Assembly (NCBI GenBank): GCA_031266495.1
Contig: JAISAX010000257.1
Span: 1 to 22,850 of the forward strand
DNA length: 22,850 bases
Direction of reading: 5' to 3'
From: Opitutaceae bacterium
Lineage (GTDB): Bacteria; Verrucomicrobiota; Verrucomicrobiae; Opitutales; Opitutaceae
Under the pieces are notes generated by a model. The model saw only the letters and a program-made list of their open reading frames with translations. It was not told where the DNA came from and searched no databases. The position numbers were made by a program, and so were the translations under genes. This document shows, piece after piece, positions 7,403-15,097 of the stretch; position 1 is the first letter of the stretch, and each line of letters opens with the position of its first letter.

Positions 7403-7481
7403 GGCGAAGAGGCATGGTCGAAAATTACCATGCTCGCGAGAAGTGGCGAGTGTCGGGTGCGCACGTGCCCTCGACCTGGTT

Positions 7482-8249
7482 TTAGTTGGAAGTGTCCAGT
7501 AGCTGGGCCTTGGTTTTGTTGCTCACGTGCCAATCCCAATGCAGGACATTCCAATGGTTCCCATGCACGGCTTTTGGGGGAATCAATGTGGTTTTGGCGC
7601 TGCCGCCGAGCACTTCCACATTGTATTCGGTATCCAGGTCAATCAGGGCGAAGGATTTTGTTGTCCGGCTGCTCTCAAGGACGTCGGTGTAAAACCGGGG
7701 CTCTTTACGGGTGCCGGAGTCGTCTGTGTATCCATAGGGAATATCGACGTTCTGCATGTTGGGTGATTTGAGGCAGTAAACCTCGCCGCTGCCGTCCTTC
7801 ACCGCCGTATGAGGCGCTTCCTTTACCCAACCGGAGCAAATCATGTTTTCAGGAACAAATCCTCCGGAAATGTTTTTTATGCCCGCGTAAGGAGCCAGAA
7901 ACTGGAAGATGTGATTGGTGGCGTCGTTGACCGGGCTGATGTATCGGCGAACCCATCCCGGACATGGACCGGGCAATTGTCCCTTGTGGTCGTCCACGTA
8001 GAGTTGCAGCGCGACTCCCCATTGGCGCATGGAACTCTTGCACTGGGCATCGTTGGCCATGCGCCTGGTTTTCCCAAGGGTGGGGATCATGATCGCGGCC
8101 AGAATGCCGATGATGGCAATGACGGTAAGCAGCTCGATCAGGGTGAAACCGCTCGCGATTCCGGCGCTCCTGGATGCGCGGCACCTGGACGTGGCTGAAA
8201 CATTGCGGCGGGTAGGCGAATGGCAAGGGGAGGCAAATGATGGATTCAT
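7482..8249 (-). CDS. Type II/IV pseudopilin-like protein (prepilin N-methylation motif)
   Basis: A 255-residue protein with a 34-residue basic leader ending in Gly34, then FTLIELLTVIAIIGILAAIMIP, the classic prepilin peptidase site and membrane helix. Glu39 is the conserved Glu5 of the mature pilin. The soluble part carries CKSSMRQWGVALQLYVDDHKGQLP, typical of the large pseudopilin-like families of Verrucomicrobia, Planctomycetes and Lentisphaerae. It ends with HGNHWNVLHWDWHVSN, where most relatives have DGHV. No pilus or secretion machinery is encoded nearby. It is the first gene of an operon with GH10 and an exported glycosidase, and it faces lacI across a shared operator. A role in surface glycan handling or secretion is plausible but unproven. 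Confidence 0.9.
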   Translation of the reverse strand: MNPSFASPCHSPTRRNVSATSRCRASRSAGIASGFTLIELLTVIAIIGILAAIMIPTLGKTRRMANDAQCKSSMRQWGVALQLYVDDHKGQLPGPCPGWVRRYISPVNDATNHIFQFLAPYAGIKNISGGFVPENMICSGWVKEAPHTAVKDGSGEVYCLKSPNMQNVDIPYGYTDDSGTRKEPRFYTDVLESSRTTKSFALIDLDTEYNVEVLGGSAKTTLIPPKAVHGNHWNVLHWDWHVSNKTKAQLLDTSN

Positions 8250-8306
8250 GGTGGCGAAGGTAATGATGGCAGGCTGCGCTTCAGGAGAAAAACTGTCGAT
8301 CTGGAT

Positions 8307-8329
8307 GTAACTCTAATCATAGAGTAAAC
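8307..8329 (-). promoter_or_regulatory. Palindromic operator (copy 2 of 3) in the lacI/pseudopilin divergent region
   Basis: ACTCTA-ATCA-TAGAGT (8310-8325), extended to ACTCTAATCATAGAGTAAAC, is identical over 20 bases to the complement of the site at 1766-1795. It lies 58 bases upstream of the pseudopilin ATG and 54 upstream of the lacI ATG, so it can control both. Read toward the pseudopilin gene, the centre is TATGAT, as in copy 1. Confidence 0.8.
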
Positions 8330-8382
8330 AGGCCGGTTTTGGCTCATCGACAATTGCCTGCTCTTGTCGTAGTGTGCCGCGT

Positions 8383-9453
8383 ATGAGCAAGACGCGTTCC
8401 CCGGACAAAAAAGCGGTGGCGATGCGCGATGTGGCGGAGGCCGCGGGCGTGCATGTCACGACGGTGTCGCTGGCGTTGCGCAACAGTCCGCAATTGCCCG
8501 CGGCCACGCGGGAGCGCATCCGGACGCTGGCGGAAAAGATGGGATACCGGGTGAATCCCCTGCTGACCGCGCTGGTGCAGCAACGGCGGACGGCGCGGTC
8601 GGGGAAATTTCAGGGTGCGCTCGCGTTCCTCACACGTTCGCAGGCGGGGCAGCGCGTGCTGAAGGAAAATGCGTATGTGGCGCGGATGTTCGAGGCGGCC
8701 CGAACGCATGCGGACGAGTTGGGCTTCAAGCTGGAGGCGTTCGAGGCGGCGGAATTCGGTCCGCCTGCCAGGCTGGAAAAGGCACTGCACGCGCGGGGGA
8801 TTCGCGGAGTGTTTTTGCCGCCATCCGACGAACCGGAAGGCGGACCGGTGGCGCTCAACTGGGAGCATTTTGCCGTGGTGACGTTCAGCACCAACCTGCG
8901 CACCCCGCCGATGGACCGGGTGGATACGGACCACTTCGGGGCGACGTATCAGGCGGTGCATGTCGCATGGGAACGTGGATACAGGAAACCGGGCTTTTTC
9001 GTGCTGTCGCACTCGGATGTCGCTTCGCAGGGGCGGTGGCGCGGAGGATTCCTCGCCAGCGGACTGGAACGCGAGGGTTTGCGGACAAGCCTGATCCCGC
9101 CGCTGGTGGCGGAGGAGGCGGAGTTCGATGCGGCGTTCGAACGATGGCTGGCGCGGCGAAAACCGGATGTGCTGATTTCCAACAGCCTGTCGTTGCGGCG
9201 GTGCGAGCGGGTTTTGGGTCGGCTGGGACTGAAGGTGCCGCGAGATATGGCTGTAGTCGAAATTAACATACATTCACAGGAAAACCGGCACAGCGGTCTC
9301 TACACTTGCGTGGAGGAGAGCAGCCGGCGGGCGATCGATCTGATCGTTGGGAAACTGTATCGCAACCGGCTGGGCTTGCCGGAAAACCCGGCGATCCTCT
9401 TGACGACCCCGGTGTGGCACGAGGGGACGACGTTGCCCGTGCGGAGCAGGTAG
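8383..9453 (+). CDS. LacI-family transcriptional regulator (first copy)
   Basis: A 356-residue regulator. The ATG at 8383 (MSKTRSPDKK) is preferred to the GTG three codons upstream. The helix-turn-helix is AMRDVAEAAGVHVTTVSLAL, followed by the hinge-like GYRVNPLLTALV. This differs from the usual TVSRVLN recognition helix and ARSL hinge. The periplasmic-binding-protein-like effector domain follows (GALAFLTRS to NPAILLTTPVWHEG). It is divergent from the pseudopilin-GH10-GH operon with the operator between, and convergent with the GH63-like gene (12 bases apart), which has its own operator copy. It is therefore the best candidate to bind all three sites, with autoregulation and a xylan-derived or related sugar as inducer (inference). 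Confidence 0.9.
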   Translation: MSKTRSPDKKAVAMRDVAEAAGVHVTTVSLALRNSPQLPAATRERIRTLAEKMGYRVNPLLTALVQQRRTARSGKFQGALAFLTRSQAGQRVLKENAYVARMFEAARTHADELGFKLEAFEAAEFGPPARLEKALHARGIRGVFLPPSDEPEGGPVALNWEHFAVVTFSTNLRTPPMDRVDTDHFGATYQAVHVAWERGYRKPGFFVLSHSDVASQGRWRGGFLASGLEREGLRTSLIPPLVAEEAEFDAAFERWLARRKPDVLISNSLSLRRCERVLGRLGLKVPRDMAVVEINIHSQENRHSGLYTCVEESSRRAIDLIVGKLYRNRLGLPENPAILLTTPVWHEGTTLPVRSR

Positions 9454-9465
9454 TTGGCCTGCGGA

Positions 9466-11205
9466 TTACGCTACAGACGCGGGTTCGGGTTCGCGGGCGG
9501 GCGCGGATACGGTCGCAGGGGTGGTGGCCGTGGCGGCAGTATGGCAGAGGTCGATGTAGAGGGAGGCGCTCCAGCCGAAATCGTGAATGACCTGATGATA
9601 GGGCGATATGCCGGGAGCGTTGCGGCCCTTGCGGGGGAGTTCGGGAGGCGGGATGCGTCCGGAGTCGTCGTAAAACTCGAAAAAGGTGCCGAACCTGGCG
9701 TGCCAGTGTTCGAGTTCGGCGATGGTTTTGTGGCGGAGATGCGCGGCGAGCTGCCGGAGACCGGCGGCGGTTTGAGGGTCAGCGGGAGCGATGTCGTTAC
9801 CGGTGCGGACGAGACCGCGAATCACGAGCCAGTTGAGGTTGACCCACATGGGGCCGCGCCACATGTCACGGGTGTAGCCGGGAGAGCCGGGCGGGATGCT
9901 GGAAACGGGGATGGGCGTGTCGAAACGTCCGCCGCCGCCGGGGCGCAGGTGCGCAAGGAGGCGGCGCGCGCGGGCAGGATCGACGGCGCCGCACAGGAGA
10001 GGGAGAAAGCCGGGCCCGGACCAGATGCCGGTGCGCTGGCCGGTGGCGATGTCGCGGTCGAAATAAAAACCGGCGTCGTCGTCCCAGAGATGCCGGTTGA
10101 CGAGTGTAGTTATGCGGGAATGACGCTGCCGCCAGCGGACGGCTTCGGCGGGCCGTCCGAGGCGAATGGCGAAGCGGGCCATCCATTCGCATTCGTGGGC
10201 GAGGTAGCTGTTGAAATCGACGGCATCGAGGAGGGCGGCGGCATCGAAGCGGGCGCTGTTGTCCATGCCGCTTTCGTCACTGCGGTTGTCGGGGTTGGCG
10301 GTGTCCACAGCCCATTCGCAGAGTCCGTTGCCGTTGTGGTCACGGTGGACCAAATCCCATTCGAGGTAGCGGGCGAGGGCGGGGTAAATGGCGGCGAGCC
10401 AGTCGTCGTCGGGCGCGGTTTCGTCGACGAGGCCGGCGGCAAGGGCGAGGACCGGAGGCTGGGTGACGGAGGATATTTCCGTCGGCGTGGCCATGTGGGG
10501 GATGAAACCGTCGGGGCGTTGCGTGTCGAAGACGGCCTGGAGGATTTCGCGGGCAAGGGCGGGATCGAGGTGGCGCCAGCCGATGGCATGAAAGGCGGAA
10601 TCCCAGAGCCAGAGGGCGCGGTGGGGCCAGCGATCGGGCGTCGTCCAGCGATGGCGGAAGCGGCCCTCGGGGGAACATATCTGGCTTTTGAACATGCACA
10701 GGGCCTTGCGCCACGCGGCGGTGGAGGCGGGGTATCGCGCGATGCGGGCGGGCAGGGTCTGCGCGGCGAGCCAGTGGAGGCGGGCGGCCTTGGCGGCCTC
10801 TGTATCGGTGTCGATCAGAGCGGGGTTCCAGCGTCCCGCGACACCGATGAGAGTGCGAGGGAGAGTGCCGTTGCCGGCGTTGCTGACCGCTACGCGCAGC
10901 GAGGGGGGAATGCCTGAATCGGGCGCGGCAATCTGGCAGGGACCGGCAATGAGGAGATGGTGCGCATCGATCAACACGGCCTGCGTTCGTTCCGTGATGA
11001 CGACATCATTGCTCAGGCTCGCACCGGATTGCGCTCCGGGGAATCGCACTTCGAGCGTCGAGGGTAATTCGATTCGCAATACAGATTCGGGACGGGTCCG
11101 CGCGACGAGGCCATCGTTATGCCTGGTCTGTCCGTCGAGGCCGGAGAAGCAAACGAGTTGGCCGGGCGTCCATGCGGGAAGCGGCAAGTGGATCATTGGA
11201 TACAT
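9466..11205 (-). CDS. GH63-like (alpha/alpha)6-barrel glycosidase
   Basis: A 579-residue inverting-type glycosidase. The start MYPMIHLPLPAW is chosen because the open frame upstream (to 11346) crosses a poly-G tract and the end of the previous gene; the Met at 11196 is an alternative. Barrel motifs typical of GH63 and related glucosidases are WPHRALWLWDSAFHAIGW, DESGMDNS (likely catalytic Asp315), WRGPMWVNLNWLVIRGL and FGTFFEFYDD (likely Glu510). No signal peptide is seen, so it should be cytoplasmic. The C-terminal tail is Ala/Thr/Pro-rich. The operator at 11254 is about 50 bases upstream. Families of this fold act on alpha-glucosides, alpha-mannosides or glucosylglycerate; the exact substrate cannot be told from the sequence. 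Confidence 0.85.
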   Translation of the reverse strand: MYPMIHLPLPAWTPGQLVCFSGLDGQTRHNDGLVARTRPESVLRIELPSTLEVRFPGAQSGASLSNDVVITERTQAVLIDAHHLLIAGPCQIAAPDSGIPPSLRVAVSNAGNGTLPRTLIGVAGRWNPALIDTDTEAAKAARLHWLAAQTLPARIARYPASTAAWRKALCMFKSQICSPEGRFRHRWTTPDRWPHRALWLWDSAFHAIGWRHLDPALAREILQAVFDTQRPDGFIPHMATPTEISSVTQPPVLALAAGLVDETAPDDDWLAAIYPALARYLEWDLVHRDHNGNGLCEWAVDTANPDNRSDESGMDNSARFDAAALLDAVDFNSYLAHECEWMARFAIRLGRPAEAVRWRQRHSRITTLVNRHLWDDDAGFYFDRDIATGQRTGIWSGPGFLPLLCGAVDPARARRLLAHLRPGGGGRFDTPIPVSSIPPGSPGYTRDMWRGPMWVNLNWLVIRGLVRTGNDIAPADPQTAAGLRQLAAHLRHKTIAELEHWHARFGTFFEFYDDSGRIPPPELPRKGRNAPGISPYHQVIHDFGWSASLYIDLCHTAATATTPATVSAPAREPEPASVA

Positions 11206-11253
11206 GCGTTTCCACGAACTTTCCGCCGACAGGAACCTGGAGCGATTCGCAAT

Positions 11254-11272
11254 AAACTCTAATCGTAGAGCA
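11254..11272 (-). promoter_or_regulatory. Palindromic operator (copy 3 of 3) before the GH63-like gene
   Basis: ACTCTA-ATCG-TAGAGC (11256-11271) keeps the CTCTA/TAGAG arms of the other two sites, with one change in the centre and one in the outer arm. In the gene's direction it reads GCTCTACGATTAGAGT, the same orientation as the other copies. It lies about 51 bases before the ATG at 11205. Confidence 0.65.
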
Positions 11273-11320
11273 GTATCATTGAAAAACCATGACAGACCTG
11301 ATTGCCGGTTCAGGTAACCT

Positions 11321-11333
11321 CCCCCCCCCCCCC
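11321..11333. repeat. C13 homopolymer directly after the HAD gene stop
   Basis: Thirteen C on the plus strand (13 G in the minus-strand transcript) abut the TAA of the HAD gene at 11334-11336. The tract lies upstream of the operator and promoter region of the GH63-like gene. It is a likely slippage site, or a place of uncertain read length. Confidence 0.9.
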
Positions 11334-12230
11334 TTACTGCAGCCATGGCGGGGCGGACGGCAGGGTTTTGTCAAAAGCCGCGTTGAGTCGGCCCTGGTAG
11401 GCGGCGTCGAACTCGTCGCGCAGAAATCGCGGAAAACCTTCCTCGACAAAATGCCGCCAGCTCGTGGTCTCGCTTCCCGGGTTGATCGGAAAAAATTTCG
11501 CGCCGACCATTGCCGCCGCTTCCTGATCCCCGGGAGCGTCCCCCACGACCAGAACCCGGTCCGCCGGATAATGATCCTTGATGGCCTGCCGGATTTGCGA
11601 GGCTTTGCCGCCAAACTCCTGCCCGGCGATGAAGGCCGTGTCGCCAGCCAGTCCGGCGTGGGTCCATTCGTTGACCAGTGTCTCGCGCGGAGCCTGGCTG
11701 ACCACCACCACATCCGCATGACGGGCCGCGTGGCGCAGCCCTTCGGCCGCTCCGGCAAACGGGCCGAGGCCGTGGCACATCGCGGCCACCGCGGCGTTCA
11801 CCTCGCGTGTCCAGTCCAGCATCGCCCGCAGCGCGGGGTCGCGGGTTTCGCCAATGGCCCGGAGCAGCGCCGGTTCCCCGAGCGCCCCGGTATTGGCCAA
11901 AAAATCCTGCAAGCGGCCAAGCTCCATGAACCCGGCTCCGGACGCGGTCGCGGCCACTTCGGGATGCACGGAGAGAAGTTTCAGCGCGAGGCCGGCCGCC
12001 TTGAAACGGTTGCTGCCCCGCGTCCGGCTGTGGAGATTGACGAATTCCCAGACTTCGCGCGCCTGTCTGGCGCAGCGTTGCAGTTGGAAATGTTTGATGA
12101 AGGCCGGGCAGAAACACTCCTTGTGCTTCAGGTCCATGACATCGAAAACGCAGCCGTCGCTATCGCAGGCGACCATGCGCGCGTGCCGGCTGGCGCAGGA
12201 AATTTTTTCGTGGTGGTGAGTATCCGGCAT
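11334..12230 (-). CDS. HAD-superfamily phosphatase-like hydrolase
   Basis: A 298-residue cytosolic protein with the HAD motifs in order: motif I CDSDGCVFD (Asp23 nucleophile, Asp25 acid/base), motif II VVVSQAP (Ser178), motif III Lys209 in GGKASQI, and motif IV VLVVGDAPGDQEAA (Asp231, Asp235). A large helical cap lies between motifs I and II (residues 32-165). The substrate is unknown; sugar phosphates are the usual guess for HAD proteins beside glycosidase genes. It starts 32 bases after the GH3 stop on the same strand, so the two form an operon. The TAA is followed at once by the homopolymer. Confidence 0.8.
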   Translation of the reverse strand: MPDTHHHEKISCASRHARMVACDSDGCVFDVMDLKHKECFCPAFIKHFQLQRCARQAREVWEFVNLHSRTRGSNRFKAAGLALKLLSVHPEVAATASGAGFMELGRLQDFLANTGALGEPALLRAIGETRDPALRAMLDWTREVNAAVAAMCHGLGPFAGAAEGLRHAARHADVVVVSQAPRETLVNEWTHAGLAGDTAFIAGQEFGGKASQIRQAIKDHYPADRVLVVGDAPGDQEAAAMVGAKFFPINPGSETTSWRHFVEEGFPRFLRDEFDAAYQGRLNAAFDKTLPSAPPWLQ

Positions 12231-12262
12231 GATTGTTTTCCGGTTCGGTCGGGTTCAGCGCT

Positions 12263-13942
12263 TCAGGGGAGTTTCAGGGTGACAGGAAGTTTGCCTCCCG
12301 GCCGGAGTTCTCCGGTGATGATTTTCACCGCGCTGCGCATCGCATCCCGGCTGGCTCCGAGCGTGCAGATACAGGTATCCGCTTCCGGATACGCTCCGAG
12401 GTCGTAAGGCGACTCCATCGCGACGATGATCGCGGGCTTGCCCGCCGCGAGGCAGGTTCTCACCAGCTCCGGCTGACGCGGGAAGTTGATCGCATTGATG
12501 CTGGCGACGATCGAAAAATCCGCGCGCTCGCAGAGGGTGCGGGCATCGGCGAGGTTGGCGTCCGTCGGTGTCAGTTCGACGAGCAGGCCCTCCGCGTCCG
12601 GAAACCGTTCGCGTACCGCCCGGATCAGCATGTCCTCGCTCTGGATCGGGTCGTCGGCTCCGTCGAGTTTTTGCGGTTTGGGGCTGATCACGGCCAGGCG
12701 CGCGCCGGCCTTCAGCCGGAGCGGCAGGCGCTTCGCCTCGTCGCGCAGCACGACCACCGAACGGTCGGCGAGGGTCTGCGCGCAATGCCGGGCGGCCTCC
12801 GACGCAAATGCGGCGGACGCTCCTGCCACCGGCACTACGGCGTTTTCGTAAAGTTTGATGCGCCGGCGCAGTCGGTGGATGCGCAGGAGCGCGGCGTCGA
12901 GCGCCGGTTCGGCCAGCTCGCCCGATTTCACCGCGTCGTAAACCGCGCGATACCCGTCGAGAAAATGGCCGGCGTCGCCTCGCAGGAGCAGCACGTCGCA
13001 CCCGGCCTGGAACGCCAGCACGCTCGCTCGTGCTGTGCCGTATTTTTCCTGGATCGCGCTCATGCGCATGGCATCGGTTTCAACGACGCCGTCGAAGCCG
13101 AGTTGCTCGCGCAGATAGCCATGGATGATGGGTCGCGACACCGTGGCGGGGGCGCGGGTGGAGTCCATCGCCTCGACGATTACGTGCCCCGTCATCACTG
13201 CATCCGCGCCAGCCGCCAGCAGTTCACGGATCGGGAGGTTGTCGTGCGCCTCCAGCGCTTCCAGCGACTTGACGACCTCGGCCATGCCCTTGTGCGCATC
13301 GACCGCGGTAGCCCCGTAGCCGGGGAAATGCTTGATCATCACGGCCAGGCCGGCGCGATGGTAGCCGCGCATCATGGCCAGCGCGTGCCGGGTGACGAGG
13401 GCGGGATCTTCGCCGAAGGAGGCGGCTTTCATGGTCGCGCGGCCCTCGCGGGAAAAGACGTCCGTGATCGGAGCCTGCACGAGATTGATTCCGATGGCGC
13501 GCATTTGCCGTCCCGTCAGGAAGGCGGCCTCTTCCGTGAGTACGGCGTCGTCCGCGCATCCGAAACTCATGTGGCTTCCGAAAACAAGGGCGCCGTAGCG
13601 GTTGAGGTCGTTGCGTGTGCCGCCCTCCTGGTCGACGCCGATGACGAGCGGCAACCCGCTGCCGTGTGCGAGCGAGAGTGTTTGCAGCCCGTTGAGCAGG
13701 GCGGCGTTGGTTTCGGGAGTCAGGCGGGGGTTGGGCTGGCCGGCGAGCCTGCTCTGGTTGTCGTAGGCGGCGTTGATGCAGTAGCGAACAAATCCGATAC
13801 CGTATTCGCGTACGAAATCCGCAAGGTAGTCCGGCAACGTGCTGGCCTGAAAGACGGGGCTGCACACCTGGCCCACTTTCTTCGCCAGCGGCAGGGAAAG
13901 GATCGTGTTTCCGGAGACGGTTTTGGATACGGACGGGTTCAT
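12263..13942 (-). CDS. GH3 glycosidase, NagZ-type beta-N-acetylhexosaminidase-like
   Basis: A 559-residue enzyme with no signal peptide. The barrel carries GVDQEGGTRNDL (residues 102-113) and KHFPGYGATAVDAH (204-217). The Asp215-x-His217 pair matches the D(S/T)H catalytic dyad that marks NagZ-type N-acetylglucosaminidases within GH3, with Ala in the middle. The nucleophile is Asp290 in VVETDAMRM. A C-terminal alpha/beta domain (from about residue 385) follows, as in two-domain bacterial members. It probably removes beta-linked GlcNAc or a related sugar from cytosolic oligosaccharides, such as recycled peptidoglycan or imported glycans. It is divergent from the second lacI gene (93 bases between) and co-directional with the HAD gene. 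Confidence 0.88.
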   Translation of the reverse strand: MNPSVSKTVSGNTILSLPLAKKVGQVCSPVFQASTLPDYLADFVREYGIGFVRYCINAAYDNQSRLAGQPNPRLTPETNAALLNGLQTLSLAHGSGLPLVIGVDQEGGTRNDLNRYGALVFGSHMSFGCADDAVLTEEAAFLTGRQMRAIGINLVQAPITDVFSREGRATMKAASFGEDPALVTRHALAMMRGYHRAGLAVMIKHFPGYGATAVDAHKGMAEVVKSLEALEAHDNLPIRELLAAGADAVMTGHVIVEAMDSTRAPATVSRPIIHGYLREQLGFDGVVETDAMRMSAIQEKYGTARASVLAFQAGCDVLLLRGDAGHFLDGYRAVYDAVKSGELAEPALDAALLRIHRLRRRIKLYENAVVPVAGASAAFASEAARHCAQTLADRSVVVLRDEAKRLPLRLKAGARLAVISPKPQKLDGADDPIQSEDMLIRAVRERFPDAEGLLVELTPTDANLADARTLCERADFSIVASINAINFPRQPELVRTCLAAGKPAIIVAMESPYDLGAYPEADTCICTLGASRDAMRSAVKIITGELRPGGKLPVTLKLP

Positions 13943-13990
13943 GGAATCGCGCTTTCATCCGGACCGGATACAGCCCGGCCTTGCAACGCG

Positions 13991-14017
13991 CCGGTTACTT
14001 TTCATGATTAGTGGCTC
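13991..14017 (+). promoter_or_regulatory. Possible divergent operator for GH3 and the second lacI
   Basis: CATGATTAGTG within this stretch shares ATGATTAG with the centre and right half of the operators at 1766 and 8307, but the palindromic arms are not kept. The position in a 93-base divergent intergenic region fits an operator for the second LacI paralogue. The evidence is weak. Confidence 0.3.
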
Positions 14018-14035
14018 TTCCCGACGCGTCCACTC

Positions 14036-15079
14036 ATGCCGCTGAATCAACGAAGCCTCGCCTCGCTCGCCGGCGTCAGCCAGACGACGATCTCGCTCGC
14101 CTTGCGCGGTCATCCCTCCATTCCCGCCTCCACGTGCCGGCGTATCCACCAGCTCGCCGAGGCGGAGGGCTACCGGGCGAATCCCTATGTCGCCAGCCTC
14201 ATGGCGCAGATCCGCCGGAACCGGCGCGCCAGGACCGGCGGTTGCATTGCCCTCCTGGTCGATGCGGAGGATCAGGCCGGCTGGCTGGACCGCGAATTCG
14301 TCCGGCGACAATGGGAGGGCATGACTGCCTGCGCGGCCAAACTGGGTTTTCGCACCGAACCCTTTTTCCTGCGGGCGCAAGGCATGACTGCCGGGCGGCT
14401 CGATCGCATCCTGCACGCGCGAGGCATTCGCGGCCTCGTGCTCGCCGGCCCGAAACGCGGTCCCCTCGACCTGTCGGCCCTGCGCTGGCAGGACTACGCC
14501 TGTATTACCATCTCCTATACGTGGGACACGCCGCAGGTGGATCGGGTCTCGTCGCACCACCGGCACAACATCGACACCGTCCTGGACCAACTGGAGATGC
14601 GCGGCTATCGGCGGATCGGCATGAGCCTGCAACCCTGTGAGATCGAGGCCGTGGACCGGAACTGGTTGTCCGGTCTTCTTGTCATGCACCGGCGCCTGCC
14701 TGCCCGGCGTCGCATTCCTCTGTTCGCGGGTCGCCACGAGGCCGCATCCTTCCCCGCCTTTTCAGCCTGGGTTAAAAAACACAAACCCGACGCGCTCGTG
14801 AGCCTGACCGGCTGGGAGGAAACGTGGTTGCGACGCCTGGGCCTGGGTAGTCCGGACGATGTCGGCCACGCTTGCGTCAACCGGCCTGGCAAGACCCGTG
14901 TCTCGGGCATTGAGGAAGACCATGCGATGATCGGCTCGACCACGATCGAGTTGCTCGCCGCCCGGATTCACCGCAACGAATACGGCCTGCCCCGCCGTCC
15001 GCGCCTGACCCTGATCAACGGTGAATGGCGCGAAGGCGCGACCCTGCGCCCGGTGCCGACGGAAACGGAAGGCGCCTGA
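14036..15079 (+). CDS. LacI-family transcriptional regulator (second copy)
   Basis: A 347-residue regulator beginning MPLNQRSLASLAGVSQTTIS, with the helix-turn-helix at residues 5-25 and hinge-like GYRANPYVASLMAQIRRN. The effector domain runs to RLTLINGEWREGATLRP. It is paralogous to the regulator at 8383: both have TT(V/I)SLALR in the recognition helix and a similar linker. It is divergent from the GH3-HAD operon, which it probably controls along with itself, and convergent with the beta-propeller gene (18 bases between). The inducer is unknown. Confidence 0.9.
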   Translation: MPLNQRSLASLAGVSQTTISLALRGHPSIPASTCRRIHQLAEAEGYRANPYVASLMAQIRRNRRARTGGCIALLVDAEDQAGWLDREFVRRQWEGMTACAAKLGFRTEPFFLRAQGMTAGRLDRILHARGIRGLVLAGPKRGPLDLSALRWQDYACITISYTWDTPQVDRVSSHHRHNIDTVLDQLEMRGYRRIGMSLQPCEIEAVDRNWLSGLLVMHRRLPARRRIPLFAGRHEAASFPAFSAWVKKHKPDALVSLTGWEETWLRRLGLGSPDDVGHACVNRPGKTRVSGIEEDHAMIGSTTIELLAARIHRNEYGLPRRPRLTLINGEWREGATLRPVPTETEGA

Positions 15080-15097
15080 CGGACGCCTGCCGCCGGC

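Noticed and set aside
9454..10917. A 487-residue Gly/Val-rich plus-strand frame
   Set aside because: Antisense to the GH63-like gene; the low-complexity composition is typical of a shadow frame.
11206..11346. N-terminal extension of the GH63-like protein through RGGGGGY
   Set aside because: It would cross the poly-G tract, the operator and the end of the HAD gene; the Met at 11205 is far more credible.
12233..14011. A 592-residue plus-strand open frame
   Set aside because: It is antisense to the GH3 gene, whose catalytic motifs are clear; high G+C keeps the opposite frame open.
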